A stretch of DNA of 64,000 nt from Clostridiaceae bacterium (GTDB taxonomy: Bacteria; Bacillota; Clostridia; Saccharofermentanales; Saccharofermentanaceae). Below are positions 1 to 7,052 of the stretch, piece by piece; within the stretch, counting starts at the first letter, position 1, and each line of letters starts with the position of its first letter. The notes beneath the pieces are model-generated. The model did no database searches. It was not told where the DNA came from and was given only the letters and a program-made list of their open reading frames with translations. The stretch covers positions 1-64,000 of the forward strand of contig JAAYCT010000005.1 in assembly GCA_012729635.1 (NCBI GenBank), given 5' to 3'. Both the position numbers and the translations under genes were made by a program.

Positions 1-4
1 TGTT

Positions 5-96
5 TGGCGGAGAGAGAGGGATTCGAACCCTCGGAACGGTATTAGCGTTCACACGATTTCCAGTCGTGCGCCTTAGACCAGCTCAGCCATCTCTCC
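5..96 (-). tRNA. tRNA-Ser (anticodon GGA)
   Basis: Read on the minus strand, the 7-bp acceptor stem GGAGAGA/TCTCTCC closes a class II cloverleaf with a long variable arm, as expected for serine. The anticodon stem CACGA/TCGTG holds the loop CTGGAAA, giving anticodon GGA (codons UCC/UCU). The T loop GGTTCGAATCC is canonical, the discriminator base is G and the CCA end is encoded (positions 7-5). A good promoter lies upstream at 162-190. Confidence 0.96.
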
Positions 97-161
97 ATTA
101 GTTCTTGAGGCTTTTGGGAGGTCGTCCCTCAGGTTGGCGGCGCTTTTCAACCTGCCATGAA

Positions 162-190
162 ATTTTAACGATTACGGTCGGCGTTGTCAA
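162..190 (-). promoter_or_regulatory. Promoter of tRNA-Ser(GGA)
   Basis: On the minus strand TTGACA (190-185) and TAAAAT (167-162) are separated by exactly 17 bp. This is a near-consensus sigma-A promoter about 65 bp upstream of the tRNA 5' end. Confidence 0.65.
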
Positions 191-298
191 TGGAGAATTG
201 CGAATTGTGGGGATTTTGGGCATTTTTGAGGGGTCTTTGGGGTGCGTTTCTTTTCGGGAGGGCCGCGGCGGCTCGGGAGGGGGAGCGGCGGCGTGATG

Positions 299-316
299 AC
301 GTAACATATGTTACGT
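299..316. promoter_or_regulatory. Perfect 18-bp palindrome upstream of copA, candidate metal-repressor operator
   Basis: ACGTAACATATGTTACGT is a perfect inverted repeat centred about 93 bp before the copA start. Its core ACA-TA-TGT matches the centre of the CopY/BlaI-type box (TACAnnTGTA), but the flanking bases are A and T swapped. No regulator gene of that family lies in the window, so the assignment as an operator is inference. The rest of 97-400 holds the tRNA promoter and G-rich sequence without a convincing gene. Confidence 0.45.
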
Positions 317-400
317 TAAGTGGGGTGCTTTTCGAGCACAATGAGTGTGGATGTTTGTTTGCGGGTATTTCCGCTTTTCGATAGAGATGAGGTGTTTGAT

Positions 401-2689
401 ATGACGGAGAAGGTTTTTAAGGTAACGGGGATGACGTGCGCGGGGTGCGCGGCGTTTGTCGAAAAGACGTGCCGCTCGACCGAGGGCGTGGTGACCTGTG
501 ATGTGAATTTGCCGATGGAGCGGATGCGCGTCGCGTTCGACGAGAATGTGATCCGGCCGGATGCGATTGTGCGGGCGGTCGAAAATATCGGCTACGGGCT
601 GGTTGATGAAGAGGCTTCGAGTGCCGGGGAGGTGCTCGGCGGGCAGAGGGCGGACGCGCGGAAGGTGAGGATCCGTTTGATCGTCGCGGCGGCTTTTTCC
701 GTGCCGATCTTCTATCTGGCGATGTCTCATATGATCCCGGGCGGCGTGTTGCCGGTCCCGGAGTTTCTGAATATGCACATGCATCCGCTTACGTTTGCGT
801 TGGTGCAGATGATCCTGACGATCCCGGTGTTGGTTGCGGGTTATACCTTCTACACCAAGGGGTTTCGGCTTCTGGCGAAGCGGGCTCCGAATATGGACTC
901 GCTGATCGCGGTCGGGACTTCCGCGGCGTTCCTTTACGGGGTGTACGCGGTCATCCGGATCGCGGGCGGGCAGACGGAGATGGTGGAACATTTGTACTTT
1001 GAGTCAGCCGCGGTGGTCGTGACGCTCGTCATGCTCGGGAAATTTCTGGAGGCAAGAAGCAAGGGGCGGACGACGGAAGCGATCCAAAAGCTTTTTGATC
1101 TGACGCCGAAGACGGCGACGGTGCGGGTTAAAGGGGAAGAGTTCACGGTTTTCGCGGAGAATCTGAAGGTCGGTGATCAGGTGGTCGTGAAGCCCGGCGG
1201 GTCGTTTCCCGCGGACGGGCGCGTCGTGTCGGGCGGTTCGTCCGTCGACGAGGCAATGATCACGGGCGAGAGCATCCCGGTCTATAAGGATGTCGGAAGC
1301 GAGGTCATCGGCGGCAGTATCAATTTGGACGGGCGCGTGGTCGCGGAGGTGACGCGGGTCGGTCCGGACACGACGATCTCTCGGATCATCCGGCTGGTGA
1401 CCGACGCGCAGGACAAGAAAGCGCCGATCTCAAGGATGGCGGATCAGGTGTCGCTTTATTTCGTGCCGGCCGTCATCGGGATCGCGATCCTTTCGGCAGC
1501 CGCATGGGCGATCGCCGGGAAGGACTTCCCGTTTATCATAAATGTGTTTGTCGGCGTTCTGGTGATCTCCTGTCCGTGTGCGCTAGGGCTCGCGACGCCG
1601 ACCGCAGTGATGGTCGCGTCCGGAAAGGGCGCGGAATTGGGGCTGTTGTTCAAGGGCGGCGAAGCGCTCGAGACGATCGGACGCGTGTCGACGGTCGTTT
1701 TCGATAAGACCGGGACGGTGACCGAGGGAAGGCCGGCGATGACGGATTTTGAAATGATCGGGGACTTTTTCGAAAAGCTTGATCGTTCGCGAACCGGCAA
1801 AGAAACGGGCGGCTCGCTCGAAAAGGACCGCGCTCTTGCGTGGATCGCTTCCGCCGAAAAGGGCTCGGAGCATCCGGTTTCCGGCGCGGTCATCTCCGCG
1901 GCGGTACGGAAGGGCTTGACGCTTTTCGAGCCGGATGAGTTTGAGGCGGTACCGGGGCGCGGGATTCGCGCGACGGTCGAAGGAAGAACGGTCGTCGTCG
2001 GGAACGCGGCGTGGCTTTCATGGAACGGGATCGAACCGAAGGCGGCGGAAGAGATGTCGATGCGCTTTTCGGAAGAAGGGAAAACCGTGCTCCTGGGTGC
2101 CGTCGACGGAACGCTCGCCGTGGTCATCGCGGTCGCGGATCCGGTCAAAGAGGGAAGCGCGGAGACGCTGACTGCGCTTCAAAAGCTCGGGATCCGGACG
2201 GTCCTTCTTACCGGGGACACGCAAAGAACAGCGCGGGCGATCGCCGATAAGATCCATCCGGACGAGGTGCTCGCCGAAGTCCTTCCGCAGGATAAAGCCG
2301 AGAAGATCCGGGTCCTGCGTGAAGCGGGCGGCAAGGTCGCGATGGTCGGCGACGGCATTAACGACGCCCCGGCTCTGGCGCTTGCCGATGTCGGCATAGC
2401 GATCGGAACCGGCACGGATATCGCGGTCGAATCCGCGGACGTCGTCCTGATGAAGGGCGATCCGAGAAAGGTCGTTACGGCGGTTCGACTCGGGAAAGCG
2501 ACGCTTCGAAATATCCGGCAGAATTTGTTCTGGGCGTTCATCTTTAACACGATCGGTATCCCGATCGCGGCCGGCGTGCTCTTCCTTTTCGGAGGGCCGC
2601 TATTAAATCCGATGTTTGCCGGCGCGGCGATGGCGATGAGCTCGGTCCTGGTCGTCAGTAACGCATTGAGACTTCGGCGGTTTCGCTGA
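401..2689 (+). CDS. copA: Copper-translocating P1B-type ATPase
   Basis: This is a 762-residue heavy-metal P-type ATPase that would export Cu(I) across the cytoplasmic membrane. One N-terminal HMA domain carries the metal motif GMTCAGC (Cys13, Cys16). The membrane CPC motif is at residues 391-393 (SCPCALGLATP), the phosphorylated aspartate is in DKTGT at 435, the HP motif is at 491-492 and the hinge GDGINDAP is at 650. CPC with a single HMA domain fits Cu(I) ATPases better than Zn/Cd ATPases. The ATG at 401 is preferred because GATGAGGTG lies just upstream and the HMA fold starts a few residues in; in-frame starts further upstream add a tail with no homology signal. No chaperone copZ or regulator is adjacent; the palindrome at 299-316 is the only visible control element. 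Confidence 0.95.
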   Translation: MTEKVFKVTGMTCAGCAAFVEKTCRSTEGVVTCDVNLPMERMRVAFDENVIRPDAIVRAVENIGYGLVDEEASSAGEVLGGQRADARKVRIRLIVAAAFSVPIFYLAMSHMIPGGVLPVPEFLNMHMHPLTFALVQMILTIPVLVAGYTFYTKGFRLLAKRAPNMDSLIAVGTSAAFLYGVYAVIRIAGGQTEMVEHLYFESAAVVVTLVMLGKFLEARSKGRTTEAIQKLFDLTPKTATVRVKGEEFTVFAENLKVGDQVVVKPGGSFPADGRVVSGGSSVDEAMITGESIPVYKDVGSEVIGGSINLDGRVVAEVTRVGPDTTISRIIRLVTDAQDKKAPISRMADQVSLYFVPAVIGIAILSAAAWAIAGKDFPFIINVFVGVLVISCPCALGLATPTAVMVASGKGAELGLLFKGGEALETIGRVSTVVFDKTGTVTEGRPAMTDFEMIGDFFEKLDRSRTGKETGGSLEKDRALAWIASAEKGSEHPVSGAVISAAVRKGLTLFEPDEFEAVPGRGIRATVEGRTVVVGNAAWLSWNGIEPKAAEEMSMRFSEEGKTVLLGAVDGTLAVVIAVADPVKEGSAETLTALQKLGIRTVLLTGDTQRTARAIADKIHPDEVLAEVLPQDKAEKIRVLREAGGKVAMVGDGINDAPALALADVGIAIGTGTDIAVESADVVLMKGDPRKVVTAVRLGKATLRNIRQNLFWAFIFNTIGIPIAAGVLFLFGGPLLNPMFAGAAMAMSSVLVVSNALRLRRFR

Positions 2690-2742
2690 GTAAGCCTTTG
2701 CGGTCACGGAAAGCGTACAAGACCTGCTGTTTCGAATTATTA

Positions 2743-2771
2743 GGACAGACGGTTCACTTCCGTTACTGTCC
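2743..2771. other. Stem-loop after copA without a T tract
   Basis: GGACAGACGG pairs with CCGT-(ta)-CTGTCC around a 7-nt loop. It lies 55 bp past the copA stop, but no run of T follows, so it is a weak terminator candidate in either direction. Confidence 0.3.
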
Positions 2772-2806
2772 GGACTCTCATGACGGCGGGAGGGTATAAA
2801 ATTCCA

Positions 2807-2835
2807 TTGACCGCATCGGCGGGTCGCTCTAGAAT
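2807..2835 (+). promoter_or_regulatory. Promoter of the DUF4153 gene
   Basis: TTGACC (2807-2812) and TAGAAT (2830-2835) are separated by 17 bp and sit about 70 bp upstream of the start at 2904. Confidence 0.6.
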
Positions 2836-2903
2836 GAAGGTGTAGCGGTTCGAATCGATTGGTATCGGCCGACGTGCATCCGCGAGAGCGGGGAGGGGAT
2901 AAG

Positions 2904-4709
2904 ATGAAACTGATCGCTTACTTTAAGGAAAGATCCAAGGCCTTGTTGTACGCCCTGGCGCGCTTCCCGGCGGTCGTCGCCGCGTTGATCGCGCTGGCGG
3001 TCGTGATGACCGTGGAGGTCGCCGCGCAGGAATCGTATCCGAGGCTTACGATGGCGCTGACGGTGACGGTTTTCCTGGCGCTTTTCGCGCATATCCTTCT
3101 CGAAAAGGCCGGCTCGATGCTCTTTCGGCTCCTTCCGATCGCGGTGGCCGGCGCGGGCTTTGTCCTATACTATTTTCTCGGCCTGCTTGAATTTGAGGCC
3201 GACAATCTGTACTACGGTGCCGGGCGGTACCCGCTTCAGACTGTCGTCGTGTGCGTGATCTTCCTTTTACTGTTCCTGGCGATCCAGAGCCTGAGGCACG
3301 GCGTGGTTTTCGGATCGGTGTTTATGAGTGTTTTCAAGGCGTTTTTCACGACGCTTTTATTTTCCGCAGTGATCTGGGGCGGACTGTCGTTGATCATTGC
3401 GGCGATTGATGAATTGCTCTTCCGATTGAATCCGGATATCTTTCCGTATATCGCGATTTGGGTGTGGATCCTGGTCGCGCCCGTGATTTTCATGTCCTTA
3501 CTGCTGACGTTCCGCACGGATGAGGAGGGAAAAGCGGCAGACGGGAAAAGGATCTCGATCCCGGCTTTTTTCCGCGTATTGCTTTTGTATGTCATCGTTC
3601 CGCTCTTAGCGGTCTATACATTGGTCTTGGTCATTTACCTGATGAAGACCGTTCTTACCGGCGAGGATCGGGAACTTCTGGAGCCGCTGATCTTGTCGTA
3701 CTCGATCGCCGTGATTGTGGTCTTTTTTTTGATCAGCGAGATCGAAGGCAAATATCCGGCGGTATGTCGCTTCATCTTTCCGAAGATCATGGGTGTGATT
3801 GCGCTTTATCAGCTGATTGTTTCTTTGATCAAGGCGGGGAATGAGGGCGTCTTATTTTCCGACTATTTCCTCATCCTGTTCTCGGCGTTTGCGGTCGTCG
3901 CCGCAGTGACGATGAGCATTCTGAAGAAAGAAAAAAACCACATCCACATCCTGATCCTTGCCGCGTTTGCGCTCTTTTCGATCCTGCCGCTCGTCAATTT
4001 CTACGGCGTCAGTGTCCGAAGCCAGCAACAGGTGCTCGTCGATACGCTCGAAAAGAACGGCATGCTTCGGGGGGATGAGGTGATTTCCAATGAATCCGTT
4101 CCGAAAGAAGAACAGGTCGTCATCACGCAGGCCGCGGAATTTTTGAATCGACAGGGTGAGCTCGGCGAGATTGTCCATTTGAATACACAGGGTGATTTTT
4201 ACAAAAATTTTCGGGCGATATTCGGGTTTGAGCCGAATCACGGTTATGAGCAGTATTACGGGGATCCCAAACTGCGTGGTATATATATCGACAGAAGTCA
4301 GGCGATTCCTTTAGGGGATGCCGATTATGTCGTATGGAGCGGGATCTTTGTTTCTGACGCTGGAAACACGGTCACGGAGCTCGGTACATTCACACATGAG
4401 GGAACCGATTATACGGTGCAAGCCGAGATCGTCAATGGGGATTGTAATATCGTCCTTATTGATTCGACGGGGATGAAGCTTATTACCGCTGAGGTTACCG
4501 GGGATATCGAGAAGATCATTCCTTCGGAGTCGGACGGGAAGCCCGAAACGGTCGCACCCGAACAGATGAGTCTGGTGTTTAAAGGAGACGGCGTTCTGAT
4601 GAAGGTTTACCTGATGAGCGTCAACCTATATGACCGCGAGGACTATAATGTTCGTTTCGAGATCGACCCGATGGTCCTCATTACTTTTACGGACACGGAG
4701 GCCGAATAG
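2904..4709 (+). CDS. DUF4153-like polytopic membrane protein
   Basis: This 601-residue protein has roughly ten hydrophobic segments in residues 15-385, followed by a soluble C-terminal part of about 210 residues. The layout (paired short TM helices, then a DUF4173/4153-like region and an extracytoplasmic beta-rich tail) resembles DUF4153 membrane proteins, whose function is unknown. The ATG at 2904 follows GGGAGGGG at 7 nt, which decides this start over upstream in-frame codons. It has its own good promoter and may be cotranscribed with tcdA, which begins 18 bp after its stop. The family call is from overall topology and residue pattern, so it is moderate; the protein could be another polytopic family. 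Confidence 0.65.
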   Translation: MKLIAYFKERSKALLYALARFPAVVAALIALAVVMTVEVAAQESYPRLTMALTVTVFLALFAHILLEKAGSMLFRLLPIAVAGAGFVLYYFLGLLEFEADNLYYGAGRYPLQTVVVCVIFLLLFLAIQSLRHGVVFGSVFMSVFKAFFTTLLFSAVIWGGLSLIIAAIDELLFRLNPDIFPYIAIWVWILVAPVIFMSLLLTFRTDEEGKAADGKRISIPAFFRVLLLYVIVPLLAVYTLVLVIYLMKTVLTGEDRELLEPLILSYSIAVIVVFFLISEIEGKYPAVCRFIFPKIMGVIALYQLIVSLIKAGNEGVLFSDYFLILFSAFAVVAAVTMSILKKEKNHIHILILAAFALFSILPLVNFYGVSVRSQQQVLVDTLEKNGMLRGDEVISNESVPKEEQVVITQAAEFLNRQGELGEIVHLNTQGDFYKNFRAIFGFEPNHGYEQYYGDPKLRGIYIDRSQAIPLGDADYVVWSGIFVSDAGNTVTELGTFTHEGTDYTVQAEIVNGDCNIVLIDSTGMKLITAEVTGDIEKIIPSESDGKPETVAPEQMSLVFKGDGVLMKVYLMSVNLYDREDYNVRFEIDPMVLITFTDTEAE

Positions 4710-4727
4710 GCCGAAAGGAGTGTCGCG

Positions 4728-5426
4728 ATGGATTGGCTGAATCGAACCCGGAGCCTGATCGGAGAGGATAACCTGCAGACCTTGAAGGCGTCCTCGGTCG
4801 TTGTCGTCGGCTTAGGCGGCGTCGGCTCCTTTGCGGCCGAAGCGATCGCCCGTTGCGGCGTCGGCCGGATGATCCTGATCGACAAGGATCGCGTGGACAT
4901 CACGAACGTCAACCGTCAGTTGATCGCACTGCGATCAACGGTCGGATCGATGAAAACCGATGTGATGAAGGCCCGTATTCTGGATATCAATCCCGCGGCG
5001 GTCGTCGAGGCGTATACCGTCGCGTATTCGGAAGAGACCACGGACACCTTTAATTTCTCCGGGGTCGACGTGATCGTGGACGCGATCGATTCGATCGACG
5101 ACAAAGTCGCGTTGATCCGTCGCTCCTTTTCCGAGGGGATCCCCGTCCTGAGCAGTATGGGCGCGGGGAATAAATTGGATCCCGGAGCGTTCGAGGTCGC
5201 CGATCTGGCTCAAACCTCCGTCTGTCCTCTGGCGCGTATCATGCGGAAGCGTCTTCGCGACGTCGGGATCGAGCATGTCCGTGTCGTCTATTCAAAGGAA
5301 ATGCCTGTCCGCGGAGAGGGCGTCGGCAGTATTTCATTTGTCCCCTCGACCGCGGGATTGCTCCTGGCTTCAGAGGCGATCCGCATGATCATAGACCATA
5401 AAACGAACGGAGGAACCGACACATGA
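4728..5426 (+). CDS. tcdA: tRNA threonylcarbamoyladenosine dehydratase (TcdA/CsdL family)
   Basis: The 232-residue protein is a ThiF/MoeB/E1-like adenylating enzyme. It has the nucleotide-binding loop GLGGVGSFAAEAIARCGVG near residues 29-47, then the family block DxDxVxxxNxNRQ as DKDRVDITNVNRQ. Proteins of this length and pattern are TcdA, which cyclises t6A37 to ct6A in ANN-decoding tRNAs. It lacks the C-terminal rhodanese-type or zinc-finger extension of MoeB. AAAGGAG lies 9 nt before the ATG. The stop overlaps the cysK start by 4 bases, so the two are translationally coupled. HesA/ThiF-type sulfur-carrier activation is a less likely alternative, as no sulfur carrier is nearby. Confidence 0.85.
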   Translation: MDWLNRTRSLIGEDNLQTLKASSVVVVGLGGVGSFAAEAIARCGVGRMILIDKDRVDITNVNRQLIALRSTVGSMKTDVMKARILDINPAAVVEAYTVAYSEETTDTFNFSGVDVIVDAIDSIDDKVALIRRSFSEGIPVLSSMGAGNKLDPGAFEVADLAQTSVCPLARIMRKRLRDVGIEHVRVVYSKEMPVRGEGVGSISFVPSTAGLLLASEAIRMIIDHKTNGGTDT

Positions 5427-6352
5427 CTCTGGTTAATAAACTCTCGCAAATGATCGGGAATACCCCGCTTCTGGAACTCCGTAAGTATTCGGCGGCACAG
5501 AACTGTCTTTCGACGATTTGGGGAAAAGCGGAGTGCTTCAACCCGCTTTCGTCGGTCAAGGACCGGCTCGGGTTGGCACTGATCGAGGACGGCGAACGCC
5601 GCGGGAAAATCACAAAGGACACCACGATCATCGAACCGACGAGCGGAAATACCGGGATTGCCCTGGCTTTTATCTGCGCCGAACGCGGATATCGACTGAT
5701 CCTCACGATGCCGGAAACGATGAGCATCGAACGGCGCCAGCTTCTGTCGGTTTTCGGCGCCGAGCTGGTCCTGACGCCGGGATCCGAAGGTATTTCCGGC
5801 GCGATCCGAAAAGCGAACGAGCTTTTTAAGTCCATCCCGAACTCTTGCATGCCCGGACAGTTTACCAATCCGGCAAACCCGCAGGTCCATCGCGAGACGA
5901 CCGGTCCGGAGATCCTTGCGGATACGGGCGGACAGATCGATTATTTTGTCGCCGGTGTCGGCACCGGCGGGACGATCACCGGAGCGGGGGAATACCTGAA
6001 GGAGCATTGCCCGGATGTTAAGATCATCGCTGTCGAGCCCAAGACCTCTCCGGTCCTGTCGGGCGGTCTTCCCGGACCGCACCGGATCCAGGGGATCGGC
6101 GCCGGTTTTGTCCCCGCGGTGCTGAACACGAATATCATTGATGAGGTGATCTGTATTTCGGACGACGAAGCGGTCCAAACCGCCAGAAAGCTGGCGCGGA
6201 CCGAGGGGCTCCTAGTCGGGATCTCATCCGGTGCGGCGCTTTTCGCGGCGACAAAATTGGCGGTACGGGAGCATTGCCGTGACAAAAAGATCGTCGTCAT
6301 CCTGCCGGACGGCGGAGAAAGGTATCTCTCGACCGGGCTTTGCGATGTATAA
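5423..6352 (+). CDS. cysK: Cysteine synthase A (O-acetylserine sulfhydrylase)
   Basis: This 309-residue PLP enzyme of fold type II would make cysteine from O-acetylserine and sulfide. The Schiff-base lysine is Lys46 in NPLSSVKDRLG, the substrate loop is EPTSGNTGIALAF and the phosphate-binding glycine loop is GVGTGGTITGAGEYL. The length is normal for CysK. It starts inside the tcdA stop (ATGA) and is followed after 43 bp by the MetH-activation gene, so the group handles sulfur amino acids. CysM is possible, but the sequence around the substrate loop looks like CysK. Confidence 0.95.
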   Translation: MTLVNKLSQMIGNTPLLELRKYSAAQNCLSTIWGKAECFNPLSSVKDRLGLALIEDGERRGKITKDTTIIEPTSGNTGIALAFICAERGYRLILTMPETMSIERRQLLSVFGAELVLTPGSEGISGAIRKANELFKSIPNSCMPGQFTNPANPQVHRETTGPEILADTGGQIDYFVAGVGTGGTITGAGEYLKEHCPDVKIIAVEPKTSPVLSGGLPGPHRIQGIGAGFVPAVLNTNIIDEVICISDDEAVQTARKLARTEGLLVGISSGAALFAATKLAVREHCRDKKIVVILPDGGERYLSTGLCDV

Positions 6353-6395
6353 TAGATAACATTAAAGATCGAAAAGCGCCGGAGGGAGAGCCGAA

Positions 6396-7052
6396 TTGGA
6401 TATTAAGAACGAGACGTTACATTATCTCGGCTATACCGGCCAGAGCCTCACCGCAGAAGAGGACCGGCAAATCGACGACGCGATCGCGGAGGTCATCGAG
6501 GTTGCGCGTCCGAAGACGGTCCACCGCGTGTTTCCGCTGTCGCGCGAAGAAGAAAAATTGTCCGTTCCCGCGGACCTGGATCTCAATTACTCGAGTTTGC
6601 ATGAGCTCCTTGCCGATGTCGGGGAGGTATTAATTCTCGCGGCGACGCTCGGACTGGAACTCGACCGCCGTTTGCGCTATTATGCTAGAACCGACGCGTC
6701 GCGACTGGTCATTATGGACGCGGCGGCAAGTGCGTGGGTCGAACGGGTCTGCGACGAGCTTCAGGAAGCGCTTCCGTTTGATCCATACACCTTTCGCTTC
6801 AGCCCCGGATATGGTGACGTGCCGCTTCTTTTGCAAAAGCAGATCGTCCGGGTCCTGGAAACGCAGAAGCGCATCGGCATGACCCTGACTCAATCACTTC
6901 TTATGATCCCGCAGAAGTCGATTACCGGGATTGTCGGGATCGGCGGTGTTTCTAAAAAGAGAAGTTGTGCGGGATGCGCGCTTTTCGATCATTGTGAATT
7001 CCGAAAGAGGGGGACGACATGTTACGCGACGAAGGAACAAATGCCCGAATAA
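6396..7052 (+). CDS. Stand-alone MetH activation (reactivation) domain protein
   Basis: The 218-residue protein matches the vitamin B12-dependent methionine synthase activation domain, which normally forms the C-terminus of MetH and binds S-adenosylmethionine for reductive reactivation of cobalamin. The block RFSPGYGDVPL (near 137-147) corresponds to the AdoMet-binding region of that domain. A C-terminal cysteine group (CAGC, then C, then C at about 190-212) is typical of the free-standing clostridial form and suggests a metal or iron-sulfur site. The start is TTG at 6396, 7 nt after GGAGGGAG; no ATG or GTG fits. It overlaps metH by 34 bp in another frame, which supports coupled expression with MetH, whose own product lacks this domain. 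Confidence 0.85.
   Translation: MDIKNETLHYLGYTGQSLTAEEDRQIDDAIAEVIEVARPKTVHRVFPLSREEEKLSVPADLDLNYSSLHELLADVGEVLILAATLGLELDRRLRYYARTDASRLVIMDAAASAWVERVCDELQEALPFDPYTFRFSPGYGDVPLLLQKQIVRVLETQKRIGMTLTQSLLMIPQKSITGIVGIGGVSKKRSCAGCALFDHCEFRKRGTTCYATKEQMPE

Noticed and set aside
311-991. Minus-strand open frame of 226 codons over the start of copA
   Set aside because: Antisense to copA, Arg/His-rich, no homology signal.
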